Assembly: GCA_029882335.1 (NCBI GenBank)
Contig: JAOUKW010000170.1
Span: 1-8,470, forward strand
Length of the DNA stretch: 8,470 nucleotides
Reading direction: 5' to 3'
DNA from: Candidatus Heimdallarchaeota archaeon
GTDB lineage: Archaea > Asgardarchaeota > Heimdallarchaeia > Heimdallarchaeales > Kariarchaeaceae
The position numbers were made by a program, and so were the translations under genes. The notes beneath the pieces are model-generated. The model was given only the letters and a program-made list of their open reading frames with translations. It was not told the DNA's origin and made no database searches. Positions 1-7,185 of the stretch are shown here, piece after piece (positions within the stretch are counted from its first letter, which is position 1; each line of letters starts with the position of its first letter).

Positions 1-1268
1 ATCCATTTCCTGTAGGTATACATGATAGTAGTAATATTCCCCAACAGAGTAACCTTTATCAGAAGGTAAAAGATCCGTTCTCGGGTATTGAAACTTATGC
101 CATTCAAGCAATACACCCAGATGTAGCTATTTTACATGTTCAAAAAGCATCCATGGATGGTAATTGTATCCACCTAGGGTCTGTTGTTACTGACAGGCTT
201 ATGGCTACTGCATCGAAAACAGTCATTATCACCTGTGATGAGTTGATATCAGTAGATGAAATTAGGAAAAATCCCAATACAACAACGATACCATCAATAT
301 TTGTAGATTATATTATAAATTTAAAATTTGCAGCACATCCAACTAGCTCTCATGGGATGTATTCTTATGATAATGAGGAAATAAAGGAATATCTAAATGC
401 AACCCGTTCTGAGGAAAGTTACAATACATATATTGACTCAAGAACATCCATATCAGAAGATGAGTATCTAGAGAAATTTGCTAAACATGGAAATTTTACA
501 AGAAAGACATTTGGAGAATCAAATGAAAAATATTCAATTGAGGAACTGATAACCTGTATATTTGCTAGGGATATTAAGGATGGTGAGGTTGGAATTTGTG
601 GAGCAGTCTCTGATATCCCCATGGCAGCTATGCAATTAGCAGAGAGAAATTATAATAAACAAATTAAATGGATTGCAGGAGGTTCAGGTTACATCAATCC
701 TAGAGGATTCTTAGTTCCATCTTCAACGGACTTTCAAATGTCTTACTCTGCTGATGCTAGATTATCTATGGATGAAGTAATACCAATTGAGATGAGAGAA
801 ATTGATTTCTTCTTTGCCGGTGGTTTACAGATTGATGAAAGAGGAAATAGTAATCTAGCAGGTATTCCCAAGGATGGTGGATGGAAATTACGAGGACCGG
901 GTAGCGTAGGATTACCTTTTCTTCCTAAAGCCAAACGAGTTTATTTATACACTATGTCACATAATACAAGGACATTAGTCAACAAAGTGAATTACATAAG
1001 TGGTCCAGGTCATATTGGAAATAATCAGATGGGAAATGGACCAACTTTACTTGTTACTAATAAATGTGTATTCAAGTGGAACTATAATGAAGATAAATGG
1101 GAACTTGAATCAATTCATCCTGGAAATTCATTAACAGACATTAAAGAAACTACTGGTTTTGAATTCGAATTTGATAATATAACAGAAACACCTGAACCAA
1201 CAGAGGATGAGCTACGCGTCTTACGTGATATTGATAAAGTAGGATATTTGAGAGGAATACGAGAATAA
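1..1268 (+). CDS. Fused A-B class I CoA-transferase-like protein (IpdAB/GctAB fold), 5' end outside window
   Basis: The frame is open from base 3 with no stop upstream of the first ATG (153), so the gene begins before the window; about 421 residues are visible. Numbering from the ATG at 153: the upstream PDVAILHVQKAS stretch through about residue 112 is the C-terminal part of a class I CoA-transferase A subunit (DGN motif at 2-4, then an ITCDEL segment at 26-31). From about residue 127 a B subunit follows: SIEELI, the DGEVGICGAVSDIPMAAMQLA strand-helix region, FFAGGLQIDERGNSN, RGPGSVGLP and a late IHPG motif. A and B are separate chains in glutaconate CoA-transferase and in mycobacterial IpdA/IpdB; here they form one chain. 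The tail (IHPG, then a TEDELRVLRDID-like end) recalls IpdB. Where CoA-transferases have a catalytic Glu (ESGG context), this protein reads AGGSG (175-179), as expected for IpdAB-like C-C hydrolases rather than transferases. Family confidence is high; the reaction is uncertain. The stop overlaps the next start (TAATG). Confidence 0.85.
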   Translation, partial: PFPVGIHDSSNIPQQSNLYQKVKDPFSGIETYAIQAIHPDVAILHVQKASMDGNCIHLGSVVTDRLMATASKTVIITCDELISVDEIRKNPNTTTIPSIFVDYIINLKFAAHPTSSHGMYSYDNEEIKEYLNATRSEESYNTYIDSRTSISEDEYLEKFAKHGNFTRKTFGESNEKYSIEELITCIFARDIKDGEVGICGAVSDIPMAAMQLAERNYNKQIKWIAGGSGYINPRGFLVPSSTDFQMSYSADARLSMDEVIPIEMREIDFFFAGGLQIDERGNSNLAGIPKDGGWKLRGPGSVGLPFLPKAKRVYLYTMSHNTRTLVNKVNYISGPGHIGNNQMGNGPTLLVTNKCVFKWNYNEDKWELESIHPGNSLTDIKETTGFEFEFDNITETPEPTEDELRVLRDIDKVGYLRGIRE

Positions 1269-1987
1269 TGTCATTTATTTTAATAACTGGAGCATCTGGA
1301 GGAATAGGAAGAGTAACTAGTGAATTACTGGTAAAGCAGGGCAATAACGTAATTCTAACAGATGTACAGTCACCCAATGATTTAGCCAAAGAACTGAAAA
1401 CAGATAATCGTGAAATATTATCTTATGATCTTGATGTTTCAAATGAAGAATCAGTGACAAGGGTTTTTGAAGACCTTAACAATCAATCCCTCAAAGTAAA
1501 GGGATTAGTTCATCTAGCAGGAATTATAAGAGATAAAACTCTTTTAAAAATGTCCATCGCAGAATGGGATTCTGTAATTGATGTAAATTTAAGGGGAACA
1601 TTCTTAATGACGAAAAATTCAGCGGAATTAATGACTGACACGGGAGGATCGATTATTCTAACAGCTTCAACTGCTGCTTTATTTGGGAATTATGGTCAGG
1701 CAAATTATGTAGCTTCTAAATCGGGTGTAATTGGTTTTACAAAGACAGTAGCAAGAGAGTTGGCTAGATATAATATTAGAGTTAACGCTCTTGTACCTGG
1801 ATTTATTACCTCTCCCATGACAGATACGATTCCAAAACAAGTTTATGAAGGAATTATCAAACAAATACCATTACAAAGACCAGGTACACCATTAGATATT
1901 GCCAATGTAATTGAATTCTTATTATCAGACAAATCAAGTTATATTACTGGAACCACCATTAATATAGATGGTGGATTAAGGATGTAA
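1268..1987 (+). CDS. Short-chain dehydrogenase/reductase (FabG-like fold, probably NAD-dependent 3-hydroxyacyl-CoA type)
   Basis: This is a 239-residue classical SDR, full length for the family. Visible motifs are TGASGGIG (7-14) for dinucleotide binding, D56 in a DLDVS segment for adenine contact, HLAG (82-85) as a variant of NNAG, catalytic N107, S134, Y147 and K151 (YVASK), the PG motif at 177-178, and the C-terminal TGTTINIDGG segment. An aspartate (D32) closes the second strand, which in classical SDRs usually means NAD(H) rather than NADP(H). The start ATG shares one base with the stop of the CoA-transferase-like gene, so the two are almost certainly co-transcribed and translationally coupled; a GAGAGG purine tract lies in the end of the upstream gene. 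The best BLAST name would probably be 3-oxoacyl-ACP reductase. Archaea generally lack ACP-based fatty acid synthesis, so a 3-hydroxyacyl-CoA or ring-alcohol dehydrogenase role beside a CoA-ester enzyme is more plausible (inference). Confidence 0.88.
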   Translation: MSFILITGASGGIGRVTSELLVKQGNNVILTDVQSPNDLAKELKTDNREILSYDLDVSNEESVTRVFEDLNNQSLKVKGLVHLAGIIRDKTLLKMSIAEWDSVIDVNLRGTFLMTKNSAELMTDTGGSIILTASTAALFGNYGQANYVASKSGVIGFTKTVARELARYNIRVNALVPGFITSPMTDTIPKQVYEGIIKQIPLQRPGTPLDIANVIEFLLSDKSSYITGTTINIDGGLRM

Positions 1988-2497
1988 TTAGCTATAACGA
2001 ATAAATTTAATTGCTTCTCGAGGGCATATTTTAACACATGCAGGATCACCATTACACATATCACATTTAAATAAAGAATATTTCATTATTTCTCTTCCAG
2101 TTTTTGTTTTCATTGGACGATTTTTGTGTGGAGAAATAAATATTGATGATTCTCCATGCATGGTGGCACATGCCTTGACACACTTCATGCAAGAGATACA
2201 ATTTTCATAACCTTCAGGTGCCTTATCTAAGAATATATTAACCACATTATGTTCATTAATACTCATTGATTCATAAGGACATGCTGGGTAGCATGGAGGA
2301 TTTTCGCAATGCCAACATGGTAAAATACCAGGACCACCCTCAGCACGACCTTTAGTATGCATACTTCGATGATTCACTCGTATTGCAGATAAATACGGAC
2401 TCATTACTCCAAATTTCTCGTTTGAACATGCAAGTGCACAAAGATCACAAATGCCGCAATCACCTTGAATAATTTCTAATCTCCATTTTTCAGCCAT
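1988..2497 (-). CDS. Four-cluster ferredoxin subunit of an AOR-type oxidoreductase
   Basis: This 169-residue protein carries 16 cysteines in four [4Fe-4S] motifs: C14/C17/C20/C24, C61/C64/C69/C73, C100/C103/C106/C110 and C145/C148/C154/C158. The order and spacing are those of electron-transfer subunits of the DmsB/HycB type, which also serve some AOR-family enzymes (WOR5 small subunit, AorA, BamC). No signal peptide or membrane segment is visible, so it should be cytoplasmic. Its start codon follows the AOR stop directly (TAA then ATG), and a GAGGA Shine-Dalgarno sits in the end of the AOR gene 7 bases upstream of the ATG. This couples the two and supports a heteromeric complex in which it carries electrons from the tungsten subunit to soluble ferredoxin or another acceptor. 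Its stop codon abuts the stop of the convergent SDR gene. Family assignment is firm; the redox partner is inferred from position. Confidence 0.92.
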   Translation of the reverse strand: MAEKWRLEIIQGDCGICDLCALACSNEKFGVMSPYLSAIRVNHRSMHTKGRAEGGPGILPCWHCENPPCYPACPYESMSINEHNVVNIFLDKAPEGYENCISCMKCVKACATMHGESSIFISPHKNRPMKTKTGREIMKYSLFKCDMCNGDPACVKICPREAIKFIRYS

Positions 2498-4348
2498 TTA
2501 TCTTTCCTCAATAATTTTTTCGATTTCTTCAACTTGCATGGCATTTGGAAATCCATCAATTGACCAACCTCTGGTTTGATAATACTCATCTAACATTAGA
2601 TCGTATTTTTCTCTCTCTATCTTATGTCCCTTGGCAACACCAGCACTTGCTGGTTCTTCCATATACCGAGGTGGTGGATAGTCATCTTCACGGCGTATAC
2701 CACACTTAATATTAAATAACCGCTCCAAATTGATGATTCGATCACCAACTTCTCTAAAGTTATCAATATCTAAATCCACACCAAATTTCACCAAATCTCT
2801 AAAATGAGAATATTTCAGCAGATGAGGAGAATTAAAAGAATGAGTTACAAATCTACAAATACCTAATCCATCTCCCACAGCATAGATGCTCTCATGAGTC
2901 GCAACAATCCATCCTTTATCTTCATAACTAGTTGGACTTGTATTTACATCTTTTCCATAGATCTCCTGAGTCATCTTTTTTGGTAAATCGAATATTTCAA
3001 GTGTTGGTCTACTTCGAAGGTGATCTGCACCTCGTGATGCTGTACCAATCCCAAGTGCAAAACTTTTGATGTATCTACAATCATGTGGGTCTGATTGGGG
3101 TAAACCTTTTGTAGCAATTAATAATTTTTTGGCTAAGGATTTATTTTCGCCCATCAATTCAAGAAATTGTGTGGATTCTGCGATCAGTGATCCAATACCT
3201 TGCCGATAGCTGGTTTGGATTAATAGTGATTGAATCAATCCAAAATTCCCAAATTCTAATTTTCCATTATACATACCATCCAATAAATTCTTTTGGCTCA
3301 TTTCAATAAACCAAGGAATTACAGTCCCTGTACTAGATATATCTAAACCCAAGTCATTACACATGTTATTAAGAACGATTACCTCATTTGCAGATTTCAA
3401 GCCGCAATTTGCACCAAGTAAACCAACTGCGGTATATTCAGGACCTTCACCTCCTTGGGCATTAGCATGACGACAATGAACAACACAAGAAGCACAAGCC
3501 ATTGCTCCTTTTGAGAATTTATGAAATTCCTCCGCTCTAAGACTATCTTCAAATTGTGTGACTTGGGAATTATTTGTTCTAATCGCACCTAGTGTATTAC
3601 TGGGTTGGTATAATAACGGTGTACCTAATGACCTCAATGTTTGCACAACGCGTGAATCATTTAGATAATCCTTTAATTCTAAAATACTAGTCATAAATTG
3701 ACTTGGATGACTAACTTTTATTGATCCAGTTCCCCTGGCAACAATTGCCTTTAATTGTTTTGAACCCATAACAGCACCCAATCCGCCCCGAGAAGCTGAG
3801 TTTTTCTTTTTATTTATTATACAAGCCATTCTTACTAAATGTTCACCAGCTGGACCAATGCATGCAGTTTCTACATTTTCACCTTCACTATCCCAAATCA
3901 TTTGTTGGGTTGCTTGTGTGCCTAATCCCCATAAATGAGCAGCATCTTTAATTTCTATTTGATTGTTTTCCAAGTACAAATAAACCGGCTTTTCAGATTT
4001 TCCTATAATTATTAATCGATCAAAACCTGAAAAACGCATGGCAGGACCAAAAAAACCACCACAATTTGCATCACCTAATATTTTAGTTTCAGGTGAAAGC
4101 GAAGTAACATTAAATCTAGCTGCATTAGGAGCGGTGGTGCCAGTTAAAAGCCCATTGCCAAATATAAGTGGGTTTTCAGGATCAAAAGGGTCAATTTGTG
4201 ATGGTTCAACTAACTCCCGATATAATTCAAGTACATTCATTCCTCTTCCTCCCAGAAACTGCTTGACATCTTCAATGGGTGTTTGGTAAATGTTAATTTC
4301 ATTGGTTGATAGATTTATTTTTGCAGTATTGTGAATTAAATCCATCAT
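2498..4348 (-). CDS. Aldehyde:ferredoxin oxidoreductase family, tungsten-pterin catalytic subunit
   Basis: This 616-residue protein has the usual length and full domain order of the AOR family. The N-terminal domain shows GGRGM (33-37), FGNGLLTGT (63-71) and the NCGGFFGP segment (95-102). The [4Fe-4S] cluster ligands are C285, C288 and C292 (CASCVVHC) plus C498 in GDGLGIC. GPEY (302-305) carries E304, the likely counterpart of the active-site Glu of Pyrococcus AOR, and RGADHLRSRP (439-448) carries the conserved His (H443). Such enzymes hold a tungsten (or molybdenum) bis-pterin and oxidise aldehydes to acids with ferredoxin. The same fold includes BamB, which reduces benzoyl-CoA. The start overlaps the ADH stop in an ATGATG arrangement; a GGTGAT ribosome site lies 2 bases before the first ATG and 5 before the second (4345), so the second may be the true start. 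Substrate cannot be read from sequence; the paired four-cluster subunit is found in both WOR5-like and BamBC-like systems. Confidence 0.93.
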   Translation of the reverse strand: MMDLIHNTAKINLSTNEINIYQTPIEDVKQFLGGRGMNVLELYRELVEPSQIDPFDPENPLIFGNGLLTGTTAPNAARFNVTSLSPETKILGDANCGGFFGPAMRFSGFDRLIIIGKSEKPVYLYLENNQIEIKDAAHLWGLGTQATQQMIWDSEGENVETACIGPAGEHLVRMACIINKKKNSASRGGLGAVMGSKQLKAIVARGTGSIKVSHPSQFMTSILELKDYLNDSRVVQTLRSLGTPLLYQPSNTLGAIRTNNSQVTQFEDSLRAEEFHKFSKGAMACASCVVHCRHANAQGGEGPEYTAVGLLGANCGLKSANEVIVLNNMCNDLGLDISSTGTVIPWFIEMSQKNLLDGMYNGKLEFGNFGLIQSLLIQTSYRQGIGSLIAESTQFLELMGENKSLAKKLLIATKGLPQSDPHDCRYIKSFALGIGTASRGADHLRSRPTLEIFDLPKKMTQEIYGKDVNTSPTSYEDKGWIVATHESIYAVGDGLGICRFVTHSFNSPHLLKYSHFRDLVKFGVDLDIDNFREVGDRIINLERLFNIKCGIRREDDYPPPRYMEEPASAGVAKGHKIEREKYDLMLDEYYQTRGWSIDGFPNAMQVEEIEKIIEER

Positions 4349-5367
4349 TCATCACCAATTTCTATGAGTATCCGTAAGGAGTCTCCACTTCTAAGTTGAT
4401 TAAAAGCCTCATTTATTTGTTCCAATTTATAACGATGAGTAATTAACGATTCTAATTGGATTTTACCTTGTTGAATAAGGTGTAGTATTCTTTCAAAACT
4501 TTTTGGAGAACAACCAAGACTCCCAATAATGTTCAATTCTCGAAACATTACCTTCCCTGAAAAAAAAGCATCCCATTTTTTTGGAGAATATCCAACTAGA
4601 ACCAAAGTTCCTCCAGAGCTGAGAAGATCAAATCCCAATTGCTGAGTGATTGGATTACCTACAACTTCAAATACAAAATCAACATGAGAGACTATATTCT
4701 TTACTTCCTTCCTAACATCAGATTCATTTGGATTAATGATATAGTTAGCACCAAGACTCAAGGCTAATTCAAGTTTACTTTGTTGAAGATCAATAGCAAT
4801 TACCTTTGCACCAATCATTGATGTAAATTGAATAACGTTAATTCCAACTCCACCACATCCAATGATAACAACAGTATCTCCAGGTCGAACCTTTGCTCTT
4901 TCAAATACAGCATGATAAGGAGTGGCTACTGCGTCGGATACAATAGCTGCCTCCTTAATTGGAATCCCTTTTGGAATTTTTACAACATCTTTTGCATGTA
5001 CAAGTATATATTCTGCAAAAGCACCATCAATATGATTACCAAGCATTTCTTGCTTTATACATAAAGTCTCCTGACCATTCAGACAAAACCTACAGAGTCC
5101 ACAACATAACACAGGTGGAATTAAAACGGCGTCTCCAACCTCAAATTTGGTGACACCTAGACCAATTTCATGTACGTAACCACTAGCTTCATGACCAAGT
5201 ACTATTGGTGGTTTCTTGAAAGTAGGAACACCCTCGATATAACCTTCATCAGTATGACATACACCACAAGCAGCAACCTTTACAACAATTTGATCCTGAC
5301 CAGCAGTTGGAATTTCTCTCTCCTCTATTAGTAAATTCTTTTCACCGGTAAAAACAGCAGCCTTCAT
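4345..5367 (-). CDS. Zinc-dependent medium-chain alcohol dehydrogenase
   Basis: The product has 340 residues from the ATG at 5367; a TTG directly before it (5370) could add one residue, but the MKAAVF start is typical. Numbered with that extra residue, the catalytic-zinc motif CGVCHTD (35-41) gives C38, GHE (59-61) gives H60 and E61, and the third ligand position falls in the SDAVATPYHA segment (D146 region). The structural-zinc cysteines are C90, C93, C96 and C104. The Rossmann GCGGVG (171-176) is followed by D194 at the end of the second strand, favouring NAD+. It is the first gene of an operon with the AOR and ferredoxin genes; its stop overlaps the AOR start by 4 bases. The simplest role is alcohol to aldehyde ahead of AOR. 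The ADAVATPYHA-like segment is also common in dehydrogenases of cyclic CoA esters (Had type), so a ring-alcohol substrate is an alternative. A TATA box lies about 30 bases upstream of the ATG. Confidence 0.92.
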   Translation of the reverse strand: MKAAVFTGEKNLLIEEREIPTAGQDQIVVKVAACGVCHTDEGYIEGVPTFKKPPIVLGHEASGYVHEIGLGVTKFEVGDAVLIPPVLCCGLCRFCLNGQETLCIKQEMLGNHIDGAFAEYILVHAKDVVKIPKGIPIKEAAIVSDAVATPYHAVFERAKVRPGDTVVIIGCGGVGINVIQFTSMIGAKVIAIDLQQSKLELALSLGANYIINPNESDVRKEVKNIVSHVDFVFEVVGNPITQQLGFDLLSSGGTLVLVGYSPKKWDAFFSGKVMFRELNIIGSLGCSPKSFERILHLIQQGKIQLESLITHRYKLEQINEAFNQLRSGDSLRILIEIGDE

Positions 5368-5388
5368 CAACTTCTCTGAAACGATATA

Positions 5389-5398
5389 GAAAATATAC
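5389..5398 (-). promoter_or_regulatory. TATA-like promoter of the ADH-AOR-ferredoxin operon
   Basis: On the minus strand GGTATATTTTC ends in a TATATTTT core (5397 to 5390) whose first base is 30 bases before the ADH ATG. In archaea the TATA box lies about 25-30 bases before the transcription start, so the mRNA would be leaderless or have a leader of a few bases. No good Shine-Dalgarno precedes this ATG (only AGAGAAG), which agrees. A second TATAT lies about 8 bases closer and would fit less well. Inferred from sequence and position only. Confidence 0.45.
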
Positions 5399-5497
5399 CT
5401 TTCTTGTAGAGATTATATTTGTGAGCATAATTTTAAAATAATTTTGAACTTTATTCTTTGAATTGCTTTATAAAATTTGGATATGATGATGGATATT

Positions 5498-5506
5498 AAA
5501 AAAAAA
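5498..5506 (-). terminator. Oligo-T terminator after the GTPase gene
   Basis: A run of nine A on the plus strand is a T9 tract on the minus strand, about 70 bases past the GTPase stop. A shorter T6 lies just after the stop (about 5562-5567). Archaeal RNA polymerase terminates at such U-tracts without needing a hairpin. The tract sits between the GTPase gene and the promoter of the next minus-strand unit, as expected if the two are transcribed separately. Confidence 0.45.
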
Positions 5507-5573
5507 CGAATAGCAGACGTATTTCCAAGATTTAAATTATTTTAGCTCTATAATTCTAATTTAAAAAATCGGA

Positions 5574-6218
5574 TTATGAATTATTAGCTTCATTTAATAG
5601 TTTAAGATAATTCTCAAGAATAATTTCAATTAAGCTAATAAATGCTTTTTCTACATTTTCTCCAGTTTTAGCTGATGATTCGATATGAATAATATCCTGA
5701 TGATAGAGTTCAGACATTCTTTTTGCAAAAGCAATACCTTCCTCTGTGGTGATGAAGTCTTCTTGCTCCTTCTTCAAATCTGCTTTATTTCCAATTAATA
5801 CCATGGGTACTAATTTATTTTCATTATTAGAAAGTAGTTCTTCTATCCATTTGGGTATAATCTCAAGAGTATCACGTCGAGAGATATCATAAACACAAAG
5901 TACACCGGATACTCCCCTATAATAAGTTTCTCGTAATTTTTTAAAACGAGATTGACCAGCTAAATCCCAAATATTGCAGGTAATCTTCCAAGAATTTATA
6001 TTAACACGTTTAGCAGCAAAATCAGCCCCAATAGTGAGGGCATATGTATCCTTAAACCCTTCTCCTAAGTACCTGCGCCTTAAAGAAGTCTTTCCTACAT
6101 TGCCATCCCCAAGTAAGCATACTTTACAACTTAGACTTTTAGTAATAATACTTCCTCCAAAAGACGATACATAAGTGCCATTCTTTCTTATCCATCGATG
6201 TAAATTAACTTCTTGCAT
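5574..6218 (-). CDS. Rab-like small GTPase (Ras superfamily, Asgard type)
   Basis: This 214-residue protein has all five G motifs: P-loop GDGNVGKT (37-44), switch I T62 in TIGADF, WDLAGQ (84-89) with the catalytic-Gln counterpart Q89, NKAD (144-147) and SSAK (181-184). The IGADF and YYRGVSGVLCVYD stretches match Rab-family signatures rather than Ras, Rho or Arf. The residue matching Ras Gly12 is glycine (G39), so GTP hydrolysis should be intact; the usual Thr of WDTAGQ is Leu (L86). About 30 residues precede the P-loop, longer than in most Rabs and without a clear motif. The C-terminus (ending ANNS) has no cysteine, so eukaryotic-type prenylation is not possible; membrane attachment, if any, would need a partner. 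Asgard archaea carry many such GTPases, and this gene is the strongest taxonomic clue in the window. It appears monocistronic. Its cellular role is unknown. Confidence 0.93.
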   Translation of the reverse strand: MQEVNLHRWIRKNGTYVSSFGGSIITKSLSCKVCLLGDGNVGKTSLRRRYLGEGFKDTYALTIGADFAAKRVNINSWKITCNIWDLAGQSRFKKLRETYYRGVSGVLCVYDISRRDTLEIIPKWIEELLSNNENKLVPMVLIGNKADLKKEQEDFITTEEGIAFAKRMSELYHQDIIHIESSAKTGENVEKAFISLIEIILENYLKLLNEANNS

Positions 6219-6804
6219 ATAAGATTGAAATAATACATAGTAATAATTTTTTTTTGACTTTTATATTTTATAAAAAAATGCACCTAATAAAAGTTTAGTA
6301 TAAATGTGTAATTAAATAATTTTACACCGTAGTCAGTTTCTCCCAATTAATTTCAATTATCACTTCAGTCTTTAAATTAATTAACTTTTAATTTTACTTC
6401 TGAACAAATTCTGTAATAAAGAAAATGAGTATCAATGAGTAATATGATTTTTATTTGCAGAGATGATGAATTTTATTGTGATTATGGTTATAATTTTTCT
6501 CCACCTCTCTATGCTACAAATTATGTAGATATCAATAAAAAATAAATAATTGAAAATACAATTAATTAAACAAACTTTGAATGAAGAAAAATTCGCTTTA
6601 ATATTTATAAATTAATTTTACTAGATGTGTTGAAATTTATAAGTATTCATTCATATAGGGTATATCAAGCAGTAATTGATGGATATTTTTTATTGTAATT
6701 TTTATTGTAACTCTTCAATTTGGTCTTTGTAAAAGTCGGAAATTTGATACAATTTCCCAAACCAAAATGAATAAGTTCATACATTCTTTTAATAACATTG
6801 GTTT
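6219..6804. other. Very AT-rich spacer of 586 bases without a convincing gene
   Basis: This stretch separates the divergently transcribed GTPase (minus) and zinc-finger (plus) genes and must hold promoters for both. Besides the GTPase TATA box, it contains a T9 tract (6247-6255), several TTAATTAA-like AT tracts, and a possible 36-codon reading frame at 6435-6545 (+) with two cysteines and no clear ribosome site, which I do not call as a gene. I see no tRNA, rRNA, C/D-box RNA, long repeat or transposon remnant. TTTATAAGTA at about 6637 could be a distal promoter of the zinc-finger gene, but it is about 160 bases from the start and not supported further. Confidence 0.6.
6259..6272 (-). promoter_or_regulatory. 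TATA box of the GTPase gene
   Basis: Reading the minus strand, TATAAAATATAAAA lies about 41-54 bases before the GTPase ATG. It is the best TATA match upstream of that gene and would give a leader of roughly 20-25 bases. No Shine-Dalgarno is seen in that leader. The surrounding DNA is very AT-rich, so chance matches are possible. Confidence 0.35.
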
Positions 6805-7185
6805 GTGGAAAGAATATGTCATTATTGTCATGAATCTGTTCCAAATAATGCAAGATTTTGCAAAAAATGTGGTAAACAGATGATCGATGGAGCAATTGTA
6901 AATTGTCCTAATTGTAATTTTGTCATACCTGCAAATAAAAAACCATCATTTTGTCCTTCATGTGGAAAAAAACTGGAGTCAACACAAGTATCACAACGTA
7001 TTTCATTTTTTGCACCGGATATAGATCCATATGTTTGTTCGATCTGTAAGTTAAAAATTGTTGGTGATTTATTTTTCTGTCCTGCATGTATTAATGGATT
7101 TCATTTTATGCATTTGTTTAAATGGGTTGAAGAAAATGAACAATGTCCTATCTGTAGAAAAAAGATTATTATTAATAAAAATTAA
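6805..7185 (+). CDS. Double zinc ribbon plus RING/PHD-like zinc-finger protein
   Basis: This 126-residue protein starts at GTG; an in-frame stop 12 bases upstream leaves no other start that keeps the first CxxC. Two treble-clef zinc ribbons come first: C5/C8/C19/C22 and C34/C37/C50/C53 (the DZR pattern). After a linker (about 58-75) comes a cross-brace candidate: C78-x2-C81, x10, C92-x2-C95, x4, H100, x2, H103, x10, C114-x2-C117. This is the spacing of RING-CH/PHD fingers, but with His at the sixth ligand place (C4H2C2). The W107 and CPICRKK context matches the region of RING fingers that meets E2 enzymes. No membrane segment or catalytic domain is present. A role as a small ubiquitin-type E3 adaptor is plausible in an Asgard host but is inference; it might also bind RNA or protein. 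No ubiquitin, E1 or E2 gene is in the window. It is flanked by spacers and appears to be transcribed alone. Confidence 0.8.
   Translation: MERICHYCHESVPNNARFCKKCGKQMIDGAIVNCPNCNFVIPANKKPSFCPSCGKKLESTQVSQRISFFAPDIDPYVCSICKLKIVGDLFFCPACINGFHFMHLFKWVEENEQCPICRKKIIINKN

Noticed and set aside
419..1389. Minus-strand open frames of 61-79 codons opposite the CoA-transferase-like and SDR genes
   Set aside because: They lie antisense to clear coding sequence, show no family features and have no ribosome sites.
1268..1987. Naming the SDR fabG (3-oxoacyl-ACP reductase)
   Set aside because: The motifs only define the SDR family. The Asp at the end of strand 2 and the CoA-ester neighbour favour an NAD-linked CoA substrate, and archaea generally lack ACP-based synthesis.
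4038..5153. Plus-strand open frames of 64-83 codons opposite the AOR and ADH genes
   Set aside because: They are antisense to conserved motifs of real enzymes and low in complexity, so they are shadows.
6463..6470. ATGATGA resembling box C of a C/D guide RNA
   Set aside because: No box D (CTGA) or second C'/D' pair stands at a fitting distance, and the AT-rich context makes the match unremarkable.
6665..6895. Minus-strand 76-codon frame across the start of the zinc-finger gene
   Set aside because: It overlaps the first zinc ribbon and has no recognisable domain; the plus-strand zinc motifs explain the sequence better.
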